Assembly (NCBI GenBank): GCA_003450735.1
Contig: DMEZ01000069.1
Coordinates: 17,809 to 36,793, forward strand
DNA from: Elusimicrobiota bacterium
GTDB lineage: Bacteria > Elusimicrobiota > Elusimicrobia > UBA1565
Reading direction: 5' to 3'
Length of the DNA stretch: 18,985 bases
The notes below the pieces were generated by a model. The model was not told the origin of the DNA. It did not search any database and saw only the letters and a program-made list of their open reading frames with translations. This document shows positions 6,142-15,409 of this stretch, piece by piece. A program made the position numbers and the translations under genes. Numbering within the stretch: the stretch's first letter is position 1; each line of letters opens with the position of its first letter.

Positions 6142-7493
6142 AGACCGCCGTCGGCGGCGCAGCCGCCGCTCCCGTTTGGCAGGCCGGCCCCTCGAGCCGC
6201 AAGCTCTTCCTGGAAGAGCAGACCTACATGACTCCCGGGCTCCAGCAGATCGCCACCTTCTCGCAGCTCGTCCTCGAGCGCGGCGACCGGGCCACCCTTT
6301 ACGACGCCGACGGGCGCTCCTACCTCGACTTCGTCGCGGGCGTCTGCGTGGCCTCCATCGGACACGGGCACCCCGAGTTCGCCCGGGGCCTCTCGGAGCA
6401 GGTCTCGCGCCTCTCGGTGGGAAGCTTCTGCACCAAGAACCGCGTCGAGTTCCTTCGGCGGCTGACCCAGCTCACACCCAAGGGGCTCGACCGCGTCCAG
6501 CTCTACTCCAGCGGCGCCGAGGCCGTCGAGGCCGCCGTCCGCCTGGCCAAGAGCCACACGAAGCACTTCGAGGTGATCTCGTTCTGGGGCGGCTTCCACG
6601 GAAAGACCGGCGGGGTGTGCGGCCTGCTGGGCAGCGACTTCAAGCACGGCCTGGGCCCCATCATGCCCGGCCTCTACCTGACCCCCTACCCGAACGTCTA
6701 CCGCAACCCCTTCGGCCTCTGTGACCCCGCCGAGCTCTCGGCGCGCTGCCTGGAGTTCCTGCGCGAGAAGATCAAGCTCGAGACCTCCGGACGCATCGCC
6801 GCCATCATCCTGGAACCCGTCCAGGGGACGGCGGGCAACGTCATGCCCCCCAAGGGCTTCCTCCAGGGCGTCCTCGACATCGCCCACGAGCACGGGGCCC
6901 TGCTCATCTCCGACGAGATGATCACCGGCTTCGGACGCACCGGCCACTGGTTCGGCGTCCAGCACGACGGCGTCGTCCCGGACATCATGACCATCGGCAA
7001 GGGCGTGGCCGGCGGCTTCCCCGTGAGCGGGCTCGTCACCACCGCCGAGATCGCCCAGGCCAAGCCCTTCGCCAACCCGAGCGGCTCCTCCTCCAGCTAC
7101 GGCGGCAACCCGCTGGCCGCGGCCGCCTGCAACGCGACTTTGCGCATCCTCGAGACCGAGAAGCTGCCCGAGAACTCCCGCAAGGTCGGCGCGGCCATGC
7201 TCGAGCGCCTCCGGAAGACGCAGGAGCGCTTCCCCTTCATCGGCGACGTCCGGGGCCGCGGCCTGATGATCGGCGTGGAGTTCGTCGAGGACCGCAGGAC
7301 CAAGAAGCCGCTGCGCAAGGAAGTCTGCCGGGCGATCTTCGACGAGGCCCTCTCCCGCGGCCTCATCACCATGGCCTACTCCCCGTCCCTGCGCATCAAC
7401 CCGCCGCTCAACATCACGGAGGCCGAGGCGATGAAGGGCCTCGACATCCTCGAGGAGTCGCTCGACGCCGTCTCCCGGAGGTTCCAGCTCTGA
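6138..7493 (+). CDS. Class III PLP-dependent aminotransferase
   Basis: This 451-residue fold-type I aminotransferase is of the acetylornithine/GABA transaminase/GSA-aminomutase class, a normal length for the family. It shows YSSGAEAVEAAVRLAK (PLP phosphate loop), FWGGFHGKTGG, the cofactor aspartate in ISDEMITGFGRTG (Asp259), the Schiff-base lysine in TIGKGVAGGFPVSG (Lys288) and the C-terminal GRGLMIGVEF. It would move an amino group from an amino acid to a ketone or aldehyde. Next to an inositol-dehydrogenase-like gene, a keto-cyclitol is one candidate acceptor; this is inference. A good ribosome site AAGGAG (6126-6131) precedes the ATG by 6 nt, and the start overlaps the ATP-grasp stop. The end overlaps the proposed CTG start of the next gene. 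Confidence 0.88.
   Translation: MKTAVGGAAAAPVWQAGPSSRKLFLEEQTYMTPGLQQIATFSQLVLERGDRATLYDADGRSYLDFVAGVCVASIGHGHPEFARGLSEQVSRLSVGSFCTKNRVEFLRRLTQLTPKGLDRVQLYSSGAEAVEAAVRLAKSHTKHFEVISFWGGFHGKTGGVCGLLGSDFKHGLGPIMPGLYLTPYPNVYRNPFGLCDPAELSARCLEFLREKIKLETSGRIAAIILEPVQGTAGNVMPPKGFLQGVLDIAHEHGALLISDEMITGFGRTGHWFGVQHDGVVPDIMTIGKGVAGGFPVSGLVTTAEIAQAKPFANPSGSSSSYGGNPLAAAACNATLRILETEKLPENSRKVGAAMLERLRKTQERFPFIGDVRGRGLMIGVEFVEDRRTKKPLRKEVCRAIFDEALSRGLITMAYSPSLRINPPLNITEAEAMKGLDILEESLDAVSRRFQL
7477..7481 (+). promoter_or_regulatory. Ribosome binding site that decides a CTG start
   Basis: GGAGG lies 8 nt before the CTG at 7490, ideal Shine-Dalgarno spacing, inside the end of the aminotransferase gene. It would be far too distant (about 47 nt) from the first in-frame GTG at 7529. 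It supports initiation at CTG. Confidence 0.6.
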
Positions 7494-8500
7494 GCACCCT
7501 CCGGGGCGCCCTCATCGGCTTCGGCCAGGTGGCCGAGGCCGCCCACGCGCCGGCGTTCCTGCGCTCGCAGGACTTCGAGATCGCCGCGGTCGCGGACGCG
7601 AGCCCGAAGCGCCTGCAGGCCGCCCAGGCCCTCTTCCCAGGCGCGCGCGCCTACGCCGACGCCCAGTCGCTCTACGCGGCCGAGAAGCTGGACTTCGTCG
7701 ACATCGCGACCCCGCCGCACCTGCATTACGCCCAGTGCCTGGAGGCGCTCGGACGCCGCCTGCACGTCCTCTGCGAGAAGCCCCTGGTCTTCTCCGCGCG
7801 CGAGTTCGAGGCCCTCAAGGCCGAGTCCTTGAGCCGCAAGCGCGCCCTCTTCCCGGTCCACAACTGGAAGTACGCGCCCCCGCTGATGAAGATGCACGAG
7901 CTGCTGCGCTCCGGAGCCGTCGGCGAGCTGAGGCATCTGGAGCTGCACGTGCTCCGGCGCAAGCCCGCCGCCGTGGCCGGCAAGGGGGGCGGCAACTGGC
8001 GCACCGACCGCGCCAAGGCGGGCGGCGGCATCCTCGTCGACCACGGCTGGCACAACCTCTACCTCCTCTCCTGGCTGATGGGCTCCGCCCCGGCCGGGAT
8101 GGACGCCGTCCTGCACCCGCCGCACGGCGCCGCCGACGAGGAGGCGACCTGCCTGCTCCGCTTCGCCAAGCCCCCGGCCACCGCCCTGATGCACCTGAGC
8201 TGGCGGGCCCCCCTGCGGGCGCAGTGGGGCCTCGCCTACGGGCGCTCGGGCTCGCTGGAGCTGCAGGACGACCGCCTCGTCTTGCGCCGCGGGGAGGAAC
8301 CCCCCAGGACCTTCCAGTTCGCCCAGAAGCTCTCCGCGGGCTCGGCCCACCCGGAATGGTTCGCGGCCATGCTCCCGGACTTCCGGGCCGCGCTCGCAAG
8401 CCCGGCCGAGCCCTCGCCGACGCTGGCCGAGGCCGGCATCTGCGCGGAGCTCATCGAGCGCGCCTACCGCCCCCAGCCGGCGGAGGCCTTGCGGCGATGA
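7490..8500 (+). CDS. Gfo/Idh/MocA-family oxidoreductase (inositol-dehydrogenase-like)
   Basis: This NAD(P)-dependent dehydrogenase has 336 residues if started at CTG 7490. That start supplies the Rossmann segment LRGALIGFGQVA (residues 4-15), which the first GTG (7529) would cut through; no other start codon is in frame. The family signature CEKP (95-98) gives catalytic Lys97. GGGILVDHGWHN supplies Asp184 and His188 in the D-x3-H spacing of myo-inositol dehydrogenase, whose catalytic triad is Lys-Asp-His. Such enzymes oxidise a hydroxyl on an inositol or sugar ring to a ketone. The CTG overlaps the aminotransferase stop (CTGA), like the ATGA joints elsewhere in the operon, and the stop overlaps the next ATG. 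Acting on inositol itself is an inference from motif and context. Confidence 0.87.
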   Translation: MSTLRGALIGFGQVAEAAHAPAFLRSQDFEIAAVADASPKRLQAAQALFPGARAYADAQSLYAAEKLDFVDIATPPHLHYAQCLEALGRRLHVLCEKPLVFSAREFEALKAESLSRKRALFPVHNWKYAPPLMKMHELLRSGAVGELRHLELHVLRRKPAAVAGKGGGNWRTDRAKAGGGILVDHGWHNLYLLSWLMGSAPAGMDAVLHPPHGAADEEATCLLRFAKPPATALMHLSWRAPLRAQWGLAYGRSGSLELQDDRLVLRRGEEPPRTFQFAQKLSAGSAHPEWFAAMLPDFRAALASPAEPSPTLAEAGICAELIERAYRPQPAEALRR

Positions 8501-9665
8501 TGGACGCCGTCCTCCTCGTCAACCATCCGGCGATGATGACCGAGCGCCTCGCCGGGCTCACAATCGTCCAGCGCCAGCTGTTCATCCTCGCCCGGGCGGG
8601 CTTCAAGAAGGTCTGGATCGCCGCCCACCGGCCCAAGGACCCCGTCTTCGCCGCCCTGCGCTGGCCCGAGGGCCTCGAGCAAGCCTGGACCTCCGAGACT
8701 CCGGCTCCTCCCGCCGCGCCCTACCTCTCGGTCTCAGCCGACCACCTCGTCCGCTCGGAGTTCCTCCGGGACACCGCCTCCAGGCCCCACGCGTCCTCCG
8801 CCGCCTACCTCGACGAAGCGGGGCGCGGCGTGGTCCAGGTCGTGCTCACCGCCGATGACCAGGCCCCTTCCTTCGAGCGCCTGGCCATGCCGGAAGGCTC
8901 CTGCGTGCTCCTGCAGACCCAGCCGGACCGGAGCCCGGTCCTGCCCTGGCTGCTCCAGGAAGCGACCAAGTCCCACGACAGCTTCATGGCCCGCCACTTC
9001 GACCGCCGCCTCTCGCTCGCCCTCACCCGCCGCCTGCTGGACACCCGCCTCACCCCGAACCAGATGACGGTGTTCAGCACCCTCGTGGGACTGACGGGAG
9101 CCCTGTTGACGGCGGGGGGGCGCCTTGCGATGACCCTCGGCGTGCTGCTGGTCTGGGCTCACACCGTCCTCGACGGCTGCGACGGAGAGATGGCCCGGCT
9201 GCGCCACGAGCAGAGCCGCATCGGCGGCTTCCTGGACTTCTGGGGCGACAACGTCGTGCACGCCGCCCTGTTCGTGTGCCTGGGCATCGGCATCACACGG
9301 GAGGGGTACCCCTCGGTCCATCTGTTCCTGGGCTTGGCGGCCGCGGTCGGCGCCCTCGGGGCGGCCTTCGTGGTCTTCCGCCACTCAGCCAGCCACCAGG
9401 CCCGGGGCGGGCCCCTGTTCAACGGGCTGGAAGACCTGGCCTCGGAGAAGGCCTCCCCGGCCCTGCGCAGCATCGCCCGCGTCGAGGACATCCTGTCGCG
9501 GCGCGATTTCATCTATCTGCTCGTCTTCCTCGTTCTGATCGACTACCCCGAAGTCTTCCTATGGGCGGCCGGCATCGGTACGCCGATGTTCCTCGCCGCC
9601 CTCCTGTACCTCCGTCACTCGGAGGCCGAGGGGCGCAATCCCGCCGTCTTGAGGAGGCAGCCGTC

Positions 9666-9669
<4 letters not shown>
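8497..9669 (+). CDS. CDP-alcohol phosphotransferase with degenerate N-terminal nucleotidyltransferase domain
   Basis: This 390-residue membrane enzyme has a complete CDP-alcohol phosphotransferase signature from Asp226 to Asp251: D226-x2-D229-G230-x2-A233-R234-x8-G243-x3-D247-x3-D251, preceded by TPNQMTVFS. Several hydrophobic helices lie at about 195-220, 255-300 and 340-375. Residues 1 to about 165 resemble a nucleotidyltransferase domain (GLTIVQRQLFILARAGFKKVWI, YLSVSADHLVRSEF) but lack the GxGxR loop, so that domain is probably inactive. The layout mirrors the bifunctional inositol-phosphate cytidylyltransferase / di-myo-inositol-phosphate-phosphate synthase. The active cytidylyltransferase may be the separate gene at 4466. 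It would transfer a CDP-activated cyclitol to an alcohol acceptor; whether this is an inositol phosphate or a lipid is unknown. Both ends overlap their neighbours by ATGA. Confidence 0.85.
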
Positions 9670-11066
<1,397 letters not shown>

Positions 11067-11067
11067 G

Positions 11068-11583
11068 ATGCCTATCGTCCGTCCGCAGAAGCCGGAAGAA
11101 TCCGCCCTCATCGAGGAGATCCTGCGCAAGGCCTACGGCCGGGAGGAGGAAGCCCGCCTGTTCGCCTCCCTGCGGGGTTCTCAGGATTTCCTGCCCCAGG
11201 CCTCCCTCGTCGCGGACCATGAAGGCCAGCTGGTCGGCTACGTCCTGTTCCTCAAAGCCTCCCTGGTCGGGGCCAACGACAGCCACCCGGCCCTGGCGAT
11301 GGCCCTCTTCGCCGTCCTGCCGGAGTTCCAGCGCAGGGGCATGGGGGAGCGCCTCATCCGTCACAGCCTGGAGCGCTGCCGGGGAATCAACCATCACCTC
11401 TTCTTCGTGATCGGCGACCCGGCTTATTTCTCCCGATTCGGGTTCCAAGACGCGGCGGCTTCGGGCCTGGGGGTGGATTTCGCGGCCCCACCGGCCCCCC
11501 TGCAGGTCCTCGACCTGAGCGGAAGCATCCTCGGACGCGTCCAAGGGAAGATCCGCTACCCTCAGGGCATCCTATCAAAGTAA
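11068..11583 (+). CDS. GNAT-family N-acetyltransferase (YhbS-like)
   Basis: This 171-residue single-domain acetyltransferase has the acetyl-CoA pyrophosphate-binding motif QRRGMG after the beta strand LFAVLPEF, and the YhbS-type C-terminal segment VIGDPAYFSRFGF. N-terminal residues MPIVRPQKPEESALIEEILRKAY form the usual first strand and helix. It is the last gene of the operon, one nucleotide after the inositol-phosphate synthase stop, with a GGGGG/TAGG purine run just before its ATG. The substrate is unknown. Because an aminotransferase is in the same operon, acetylation of a newly made amine is a reasonable but unproved idea. Confidence 0.87.
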   Translation: MPIVRPQKPEESALIEEILRKAYGREEEARLFASLRGSQDFLPQASLVADHEGQLVGYVLFLKASLVGANDSHPALAMALFAVLPEFQRRGMGERLIRHSLERCRGINHHLFFVIGDPAYFSRFGFQDAAASGLGVDFAAPPAPLQVLDLSGSILGRVQGKIRYPQGILSK

Positions 11584-11608
11584 ATTATCCTTTATTTTAA
11601 AGGATAAT
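11584..11608 (+). terminator. AT-rich perfect dyad after the operon (terminator or operator)
   Basis: ATTATCCTTTA (11584-11594) and TAAAGGATAAT (11598-11608) are perfect 11-base inverted arms around TTT, starting directly after the acetyltransferase stop codon. The stem is mostly A-T and no T-run follows, so it is a poor intrinsic terminator. It could instead be a protein-binding dyad upstream of bamA. A related smaller dyad, CTTTTAAAG, lies at 11621-11629. Confidence 0.4.
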
Positions 11609-11633
11609 CCAGAAACACGCCTTTTAAAGTGAT

Positions 11634-11655
11634 ACGCGCGCGCTCGCGCGCGCGC
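11634..11655 (+). repeat. Alternating CG tract
   Basis: A run of alternating C and G (ACGCGCGCGC, one T at 11644, then CGCGCGCGCGC) covers 22 bases. The two halves are mutually complementary, so it can form a hairpin or adopt left-handed Z-DNA under supercoiling. It lies between the AT-rich dyad and the bamA promoter. Any function is unknown. Confidence 0.5.
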
Positions 11656-11669
11656 CTTGCTGGAGCGAG

Positions 11670-11698
11670 TTTACCCCTCCCCCCCTATTTGATATACT
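11670..11698 (+). promoter_or_regulatory. Predicted bamA promoter, nearly leaderless
   Basis: TTTACC (11670-11675, four of six to the -35 consensus) is followed after 17 nt by TATACT (11693-11698, five of six to TATAAT). Transcription would begin near 11705, only about 2-3 nt before the bamA GTG at 11708. No ribosome site is present in the gap, which supports leaderless translation. Confidence 0.55.
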
Positions 11699-11707
11699 CT
11701 TCTCGAC

Positions 11708-14410
11708 GTGGAACGGCCCGGTCGGTACCTCCTTGCGCTGCTCCTGTCGGCCGTAGTCCGAAGCGCATACTGTCAGACGGAGCCAGCGCCGATACCCGTG
11801 TCCTCTTCCACCCCCAGCATCCCTGCCGCGGACCTCAGCGCCGCCAGCCAGGCTGCCGGGGGCGTTGTCGTTGCCCCTCCGGCGGAGCCGGCCCTGGCCC
11901 AGATCCACGTCCTTGGCGTCCAGCCGGAAGACGCCGCCTGGGTCAAGGCCCGCCTGAAGGCCCAGGAGGGCTCCCCCTATCCGGCCGACCTGCAGGGGGA
12001 GGACATGACCTTCCTGCTGACGTGCGGCCGCTTCACCCAGGTCAAGCTCCGGCGGGTCCCGCTCTCGGGAACGGCCTTCCGGCTGGACATCGACCTCACC
12101 CCCGGCGTCCCCAAGCCGGCGCAGGCCCCTCCTCCGCCCGCGGAGGAGGATTTCCTGCGCGCGCCCTGGGTGATCGGGGAGTTCGCGGTCAAGGGGAACG
12201 AGCGGGTCAAGTTCAACGTCATCCGGACCCAGGTCAAGGCCCGCGCGGGCGACCTCTATGAGCGCTCGGACCTCGACCGGGACATCCAGGCCGTCCTGTC
12301 CTTGGGGCAGTTCGAGCGCGTCGCAGCCGACATCGAGCCCCTGCCGGACAAGCCCGTCCCGCCCCACCTGCTCGGCATCGCCGCCTCGAGCGTCTGCGCC
12401 AGCCTGACCTTCCTGGTCGAGGAGAAGATGCTCGTCCGCAAGATCCGCTACACCGGCCACAAGGGCCTCTCCAAGGGCAAGCTCTCCGACGAAGCGGGCC
12501 TGAAGGCCAAGGACCCCTTCGACAAGGTCAAGCTCAACGAGGACGCCGGGAAGATGCTCGACCTCTACCGGAAGAAGGGCTACCTCCAGGCCGTGGTCAG
12601 GTCCACCTACACGGTGGACGCCGCGGCGCGGCAGGTCGACGTGGAGTTCCTCATCGAAGAGGGGCCCAAGTCCCGGATCGCGGAGGTCCGCCTGAGCGGG
12701 GTGAGCGCCTTCAAGCCCAAGAAGGTCCTCAAGAAGATGGAGAACCGGCGCAAGAAGGTCTATGACGCCGCCAAGCTCCCCGAGGACCTCAAGAAGATCG
12801 AGGCCCTCTACAAGAACGAGGGCTACCTGGACTTCGAGGTGCTCTCCTCCTCCGTCTCCTTCAGCGACGACGGCTCGAAGGTCTTCATCGACCTGGTCCT
12901 CAAGGAAGGCCCGCAGTACCGCTTCGGCGAGACGACCTTCGCGGGCCACACGGTCTACAAGTCCTCGGACCTGGCGAAGGCGGTGGACTACCGCAAGGGC
13001 AAGCTCTTCAGCCAGGAGCGCTTCGACTTCACCATCCGCAACCTCCAGGAGCTCTACGCGGAGAAGGGCCGCCTGCGCACCCGCGTGACCCCGGCCAAGA
13101 CCTTCAACGAGGCCACCAAGCTCATGGATGTCCGCTACGACATCGAGGAGGGCAACGTCGTCTACGTCGACCACATCGACATCGAGGGGAACAAGACCAC
13201 CAAGGCCTTCGTCTTCAAGCGGGAGCTGGTCATCAAGGAGGGCATGCCCTTCCAGGTCTCGAAGATCCGCAAGAGCCAGGAGAAGATCCTGAACCTCGGC
13301 TTCATCGACGACGTCCAGCTCGACATCCAGAACCCGATCGACCCCGACCGGGCCGACCTGACCTTCGACATCGTGGAAGGCAAGCCGGGGATGCTCACCG
13401 CGGGCGCGGGCTTCTCCTCGCTCGACGGGCTGGTGGGCACGATGTCCTTGCAGCACATGAACCTCTTCGGCCGGGCCCAGCGGGCCTCGGTGCAGTGGTC
13501 GTTCGGCTCCCGCGTGCAGGACTACAACGTCTCCTGGACGACCCTCTGGACGAACAACCGGCCCATCAGCCTCGGCTTCGACGTCTTCAACACCCGCCGC
13601 ATCTCCCCCTTCGAGAGCTCCACCAGCGGCTACGTCAACAAGCGCACGGGCGGCGGGATCCGGGTCGGGCCGCGCTTCCAGGATGACAAGTACCAGCTGA
13701 ACTTCCACTACGTCATCCAGAGGGTCCAGGTCTCCAACATCGAGAACGAGTTCGCCAGCCGCCTGACCGAGAGCACGAGCATCCAATCCTCCCTGACCAC
13801 CGAGTTCGCCCGCGACACCCGGGACAACATCTGGGACCCGACCCGGGGCAGCCGCAACGGCGGCGGCATCGAGCTGACGGGCGGGGTGCTCCAGGGCGAC
13901 ATCCACCTGCTCAAGCCCTTCTTCCACAACTCCCTGCACCACACCCTGGCCACGGTCGGCGACTATCCCCTCGTCCTCTCCTTCTCCAACCGGGGCGGCT
14001 ACGTGACCCAGTTCGGCCAGACCAAGGAGGTCCCGGTCTTCGAGCGCTACTACGTCGGCGGCCAGGACTCTTTGCGCGGCTACACCTACGCCGGCGAGGT
14101 CGGCTACCCGGACGGGGGCAAGGCGTACGACGTGTTCAACGTGGAGCTCGGCTTCCCGCTCGCCCGCGAACGCCGCAAGACCATCGTCAAGGTCGTCGGC
14201 TTCTTCGACGCCGGCGGCTCATGGGACACCATGAAGGCCGTCCGGCTGCGCGTCGGGCAGGGCGACGCCGACATCAAGACGGACGCCGGCATCGGCATCC
14301 GCTTCGTGACGCCCGCTTTCCCCATCCGCCTCGACTGGGGCTACGGATTCAACCACCGGCCGGGCGAACAGAACTACCAGATCAACTTCGGAATCGGGAG
14401 TCTCTTCTGA
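11708..14410 (+). CDS. bamA: Outer membrane protein assembly factor BamA
   Basis: BamA is the Omp85 core of the machine that folds beta-barrel proteins into the outer membrane. The 900-residue protein has a signal peptide (about 1-22), a Pro/Ala-rich segment, then POTRA domains beginning near 62, 152, 240, 322, 405 and 485, and a C-terminal barrel from about 560. The barrel has the Omp85 motif YYVGGQDSLRGY and ends in Phe (NFGIGSLF), the assembly signal. The first POTRA-like unit (62-113) and a proline linker before the second make it longer than the roughly 810-residue E. coli protein with five POTRA domains. GTG is the start; a -10 box lies 9 nt upstream and there is no ribosome site. The stop overlaps skp by one base (TGATG). 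It heads the envelope operon. Confidence 0.95.
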   Translation: MERPGRYLLALLLSAVVRSAYCQTEPAPIPVSSSTPSIPAADLSAASQAAGGVVVAPPAEPALAQIHVLGVQPEDAAWVKARLKAQEGSPYPADLQGEDMTFLLTCGRFTQVKLRRVPLSGTAFRLDIDLTPGVPKPAQAPPPPAEEDFLRAPWVIGEFAVKGNERVKFNVIRTQVKARAGDLYERSDLDRDIQAVLSLGQFERVAADIEPLPDKPVPPHLLGIAASSVCASLTFLVEEKMLVRKIRYTGHKGLSKGKLSDEAGLKAKDPFDKVKLNEDAGKMLDLYRKKGYLQAVVRSTYTVDAAARQVDVEFLIEEGPKSRIAEVRLSGVSAFKPKKVLKKMENRRKKVYDAAKLPEDLKKIEALYKNEGYLDFEVLSSSVSFSDDGSKVFIDLVLKEGPQYRFGETTFAGHTVYKSSDLAKAVDYRKGKLFSQERFDFTIRNLQELYAEKGRLRTRVTPAKTFNEATKLMDVRYDIEEGNVVYVDHIDIEGNKTTKAFVFKRELVIKEGMPFQVSKIRKSQEKILNLGFIDDVQLDIQNPIDPDRADLTFDIVEGKPGMLTAGAGFSSLDGLVGTMSLQHMNLFGRAQRASVQWSFGSRVQDYNVSWTTLWTNNRPISLGFDVFNTRRISPFESSTSGYVNKRTGGGIRVGPRFQDDKYQLNFHYVIQRVQVSNIENEFASRLTESTSIQSSLTTEFARDTRDNIWDPTRGSRNGGGIELTGGVLQGDIHLLKPFFHNSLHHTLATVGDYPLVLSFSNRGGYVTQFGQTKEVPVFERYYVGGQDSLRGYTYAGEVGYPDGGKAYDVFNVELGFPLARERRKTIVKVVGFFDAGGSWDTMKAVRLRVGQGDADIKTDAGIGIRFVTPAFPIRLDWGYGFNHRPGEQNYQINFGIGSLF

Positions 14411-15408
14411 TGCCAACCCTGAGGACGTTCGCCGCCCTCCTCCTCGCTCTAGCCGCGGCCCAGCCGGCCGCGGCCATGGAGGTCAGCCTCGAGGAGAACC
14501 GCGCCGAGCGCGGCAGCATCGGCTACGTCGACATCCAGCGGGTGTTCCAGCGCTTCCCCCAGACGCACAAGGCCAAGCAGAGCTTCCAGGAGATCGTCCG
14601 GCAGGCCGAGGACCAGGTGAACCTCCGCCGGGCCGAGATCCTCGCCCTGCGTTCGGAGATCTCGAAGCAGCAGGTCGAGCTCGACCTTCTCAAGAACGCG
14701 CCCCTCCCTGTCCAGGTGCCGGCCGTGGAGGCGTCCACGGCTCCCGCGCCGGCCCCCGTCGAAGTCTCCTCGGCGGCGCCCTCCGTCTCCCCCTCGGCCG
14801 CCCCCGCGCTCCCCGAGATCTCGACAGAAACCGCGACCCTGCCCGCGGAGCCGGCCGTCGACGCCTCCTCCTCCGCCGTCGTCCCGGACCTCCCCGGGAT
14901 GAAGCCGCTGACCATCAACCTCCCCGGGCTGACGACCGCTCCCATGGTCGTGGAGCCGCCCCAAGAGACCGCCGCCGTCCCCTCCGTCTCGACCGCGGCG
15001 GCCGCCGCGGCTGAGGCGGCGGTGGCGCGGGCCGAGGAGGAGCGGCTCGCGGCCGAGCAGGCCCAGCGCCAGGCCCGGGAGCGGGCCCAGGCCGCGGAGC
15101 TGGCCGCCGCGACGGCCCGGGCGCGGGAAGCCCGCCTCAAGGAGCTCCAGGATTCCCTCGAGCTCAAGCGCAAACAGCTCGCGGCCAAGGAAGAGGAATT
15201 CCAGAAGCACCAGTCCCAGGTCGAGAGGAACCTGCTCGAGCTGGAGAACCGCCGCTCGGAGATCCTCCTGGGGAAGATCTACACCGTCATCCAGGAAGTC
15301 GCCCGAGAGAACGGCGTCGGCGTCGTGGTCGACAAGAACCAGATCCTCTTCGGCCAGAACTCCGTGGACTTGACCGAGAAGGTCATCAAGAAGCTGGAGG
15401 GCCTCTGA
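14410..15408 (+). CDS. skp: OmpH/Skp-family periplasmic chaperone with a long linker insertion
   Basis: Skp (OmpH) holds unfolded outer-membrane proteins in the periplasm and passes them to BamA. The start at 14410 shares a base with the bamA stop and gives a signal peptide ending near residue 22 (AAQPAAA). The N-terminal strand IGYVDIQRVFQRFPQ (about 37-51) and the C-terminal part VARENGVGVVVDKNQILFG with NSVDLTEKVIKKL are typical of the family. Between two coiled-coil stretches (about 55-95 and 195-290) is a Pro/Ala/Val/Ser-rich region of about 100 residues, making 332 residues against about 160 usually. The insert falls where the tip of the coiled-coil arm would be. Family assignment is firm; whether it works as a standard trimeric chaperone is uncertain. 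Confidence 0.87.
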   Translation: MPTLRTFAALLLALAAAQPAAAMEVSLEENRAERGSIGYVDIQRVFQRFPQTHKAKQSFQEIVRQAEDQVNLRRAEILALRSEISKQQVELDLLKNAPLPVQVPAVEASTAPAPAPVEVSSAAPSVSPSAAPALPEISTETATLPAEPAVDASSSAVVPDLPGMKPLTINLPGLTTAPMVVEPPQETAAVPSVSTAAAAAAEAAVARAEEERLAAEQAQRQARERAQAAELAAATARAREARLKELQDSLELKRKQLAAKEEEFQKHQSQVERNLLELENRRSEILLGKIYTVIQEVARENGVGVVVDKNQILFGQNSVDLTEKVIKKLEGL

Positions 15409-15409
15409 G

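Noticed and set aside
7529..8500. Dehydrogenase starting at GTG 7529
   Set aside because: This start removes the strand and glycine loop that bind NAD(P) and has no ribosome site at proper distance.
11624..13942. Very long open frame of about 770 codons on the minus strand opposite bamA
   Set aside because: It is Leu/Asp/Val/Gly-rich low-complexity sequence caused by strong GC third-position bias in bamA; no domains or starts with ribosome sites fit, and bamA is unmistakable on the other strand.
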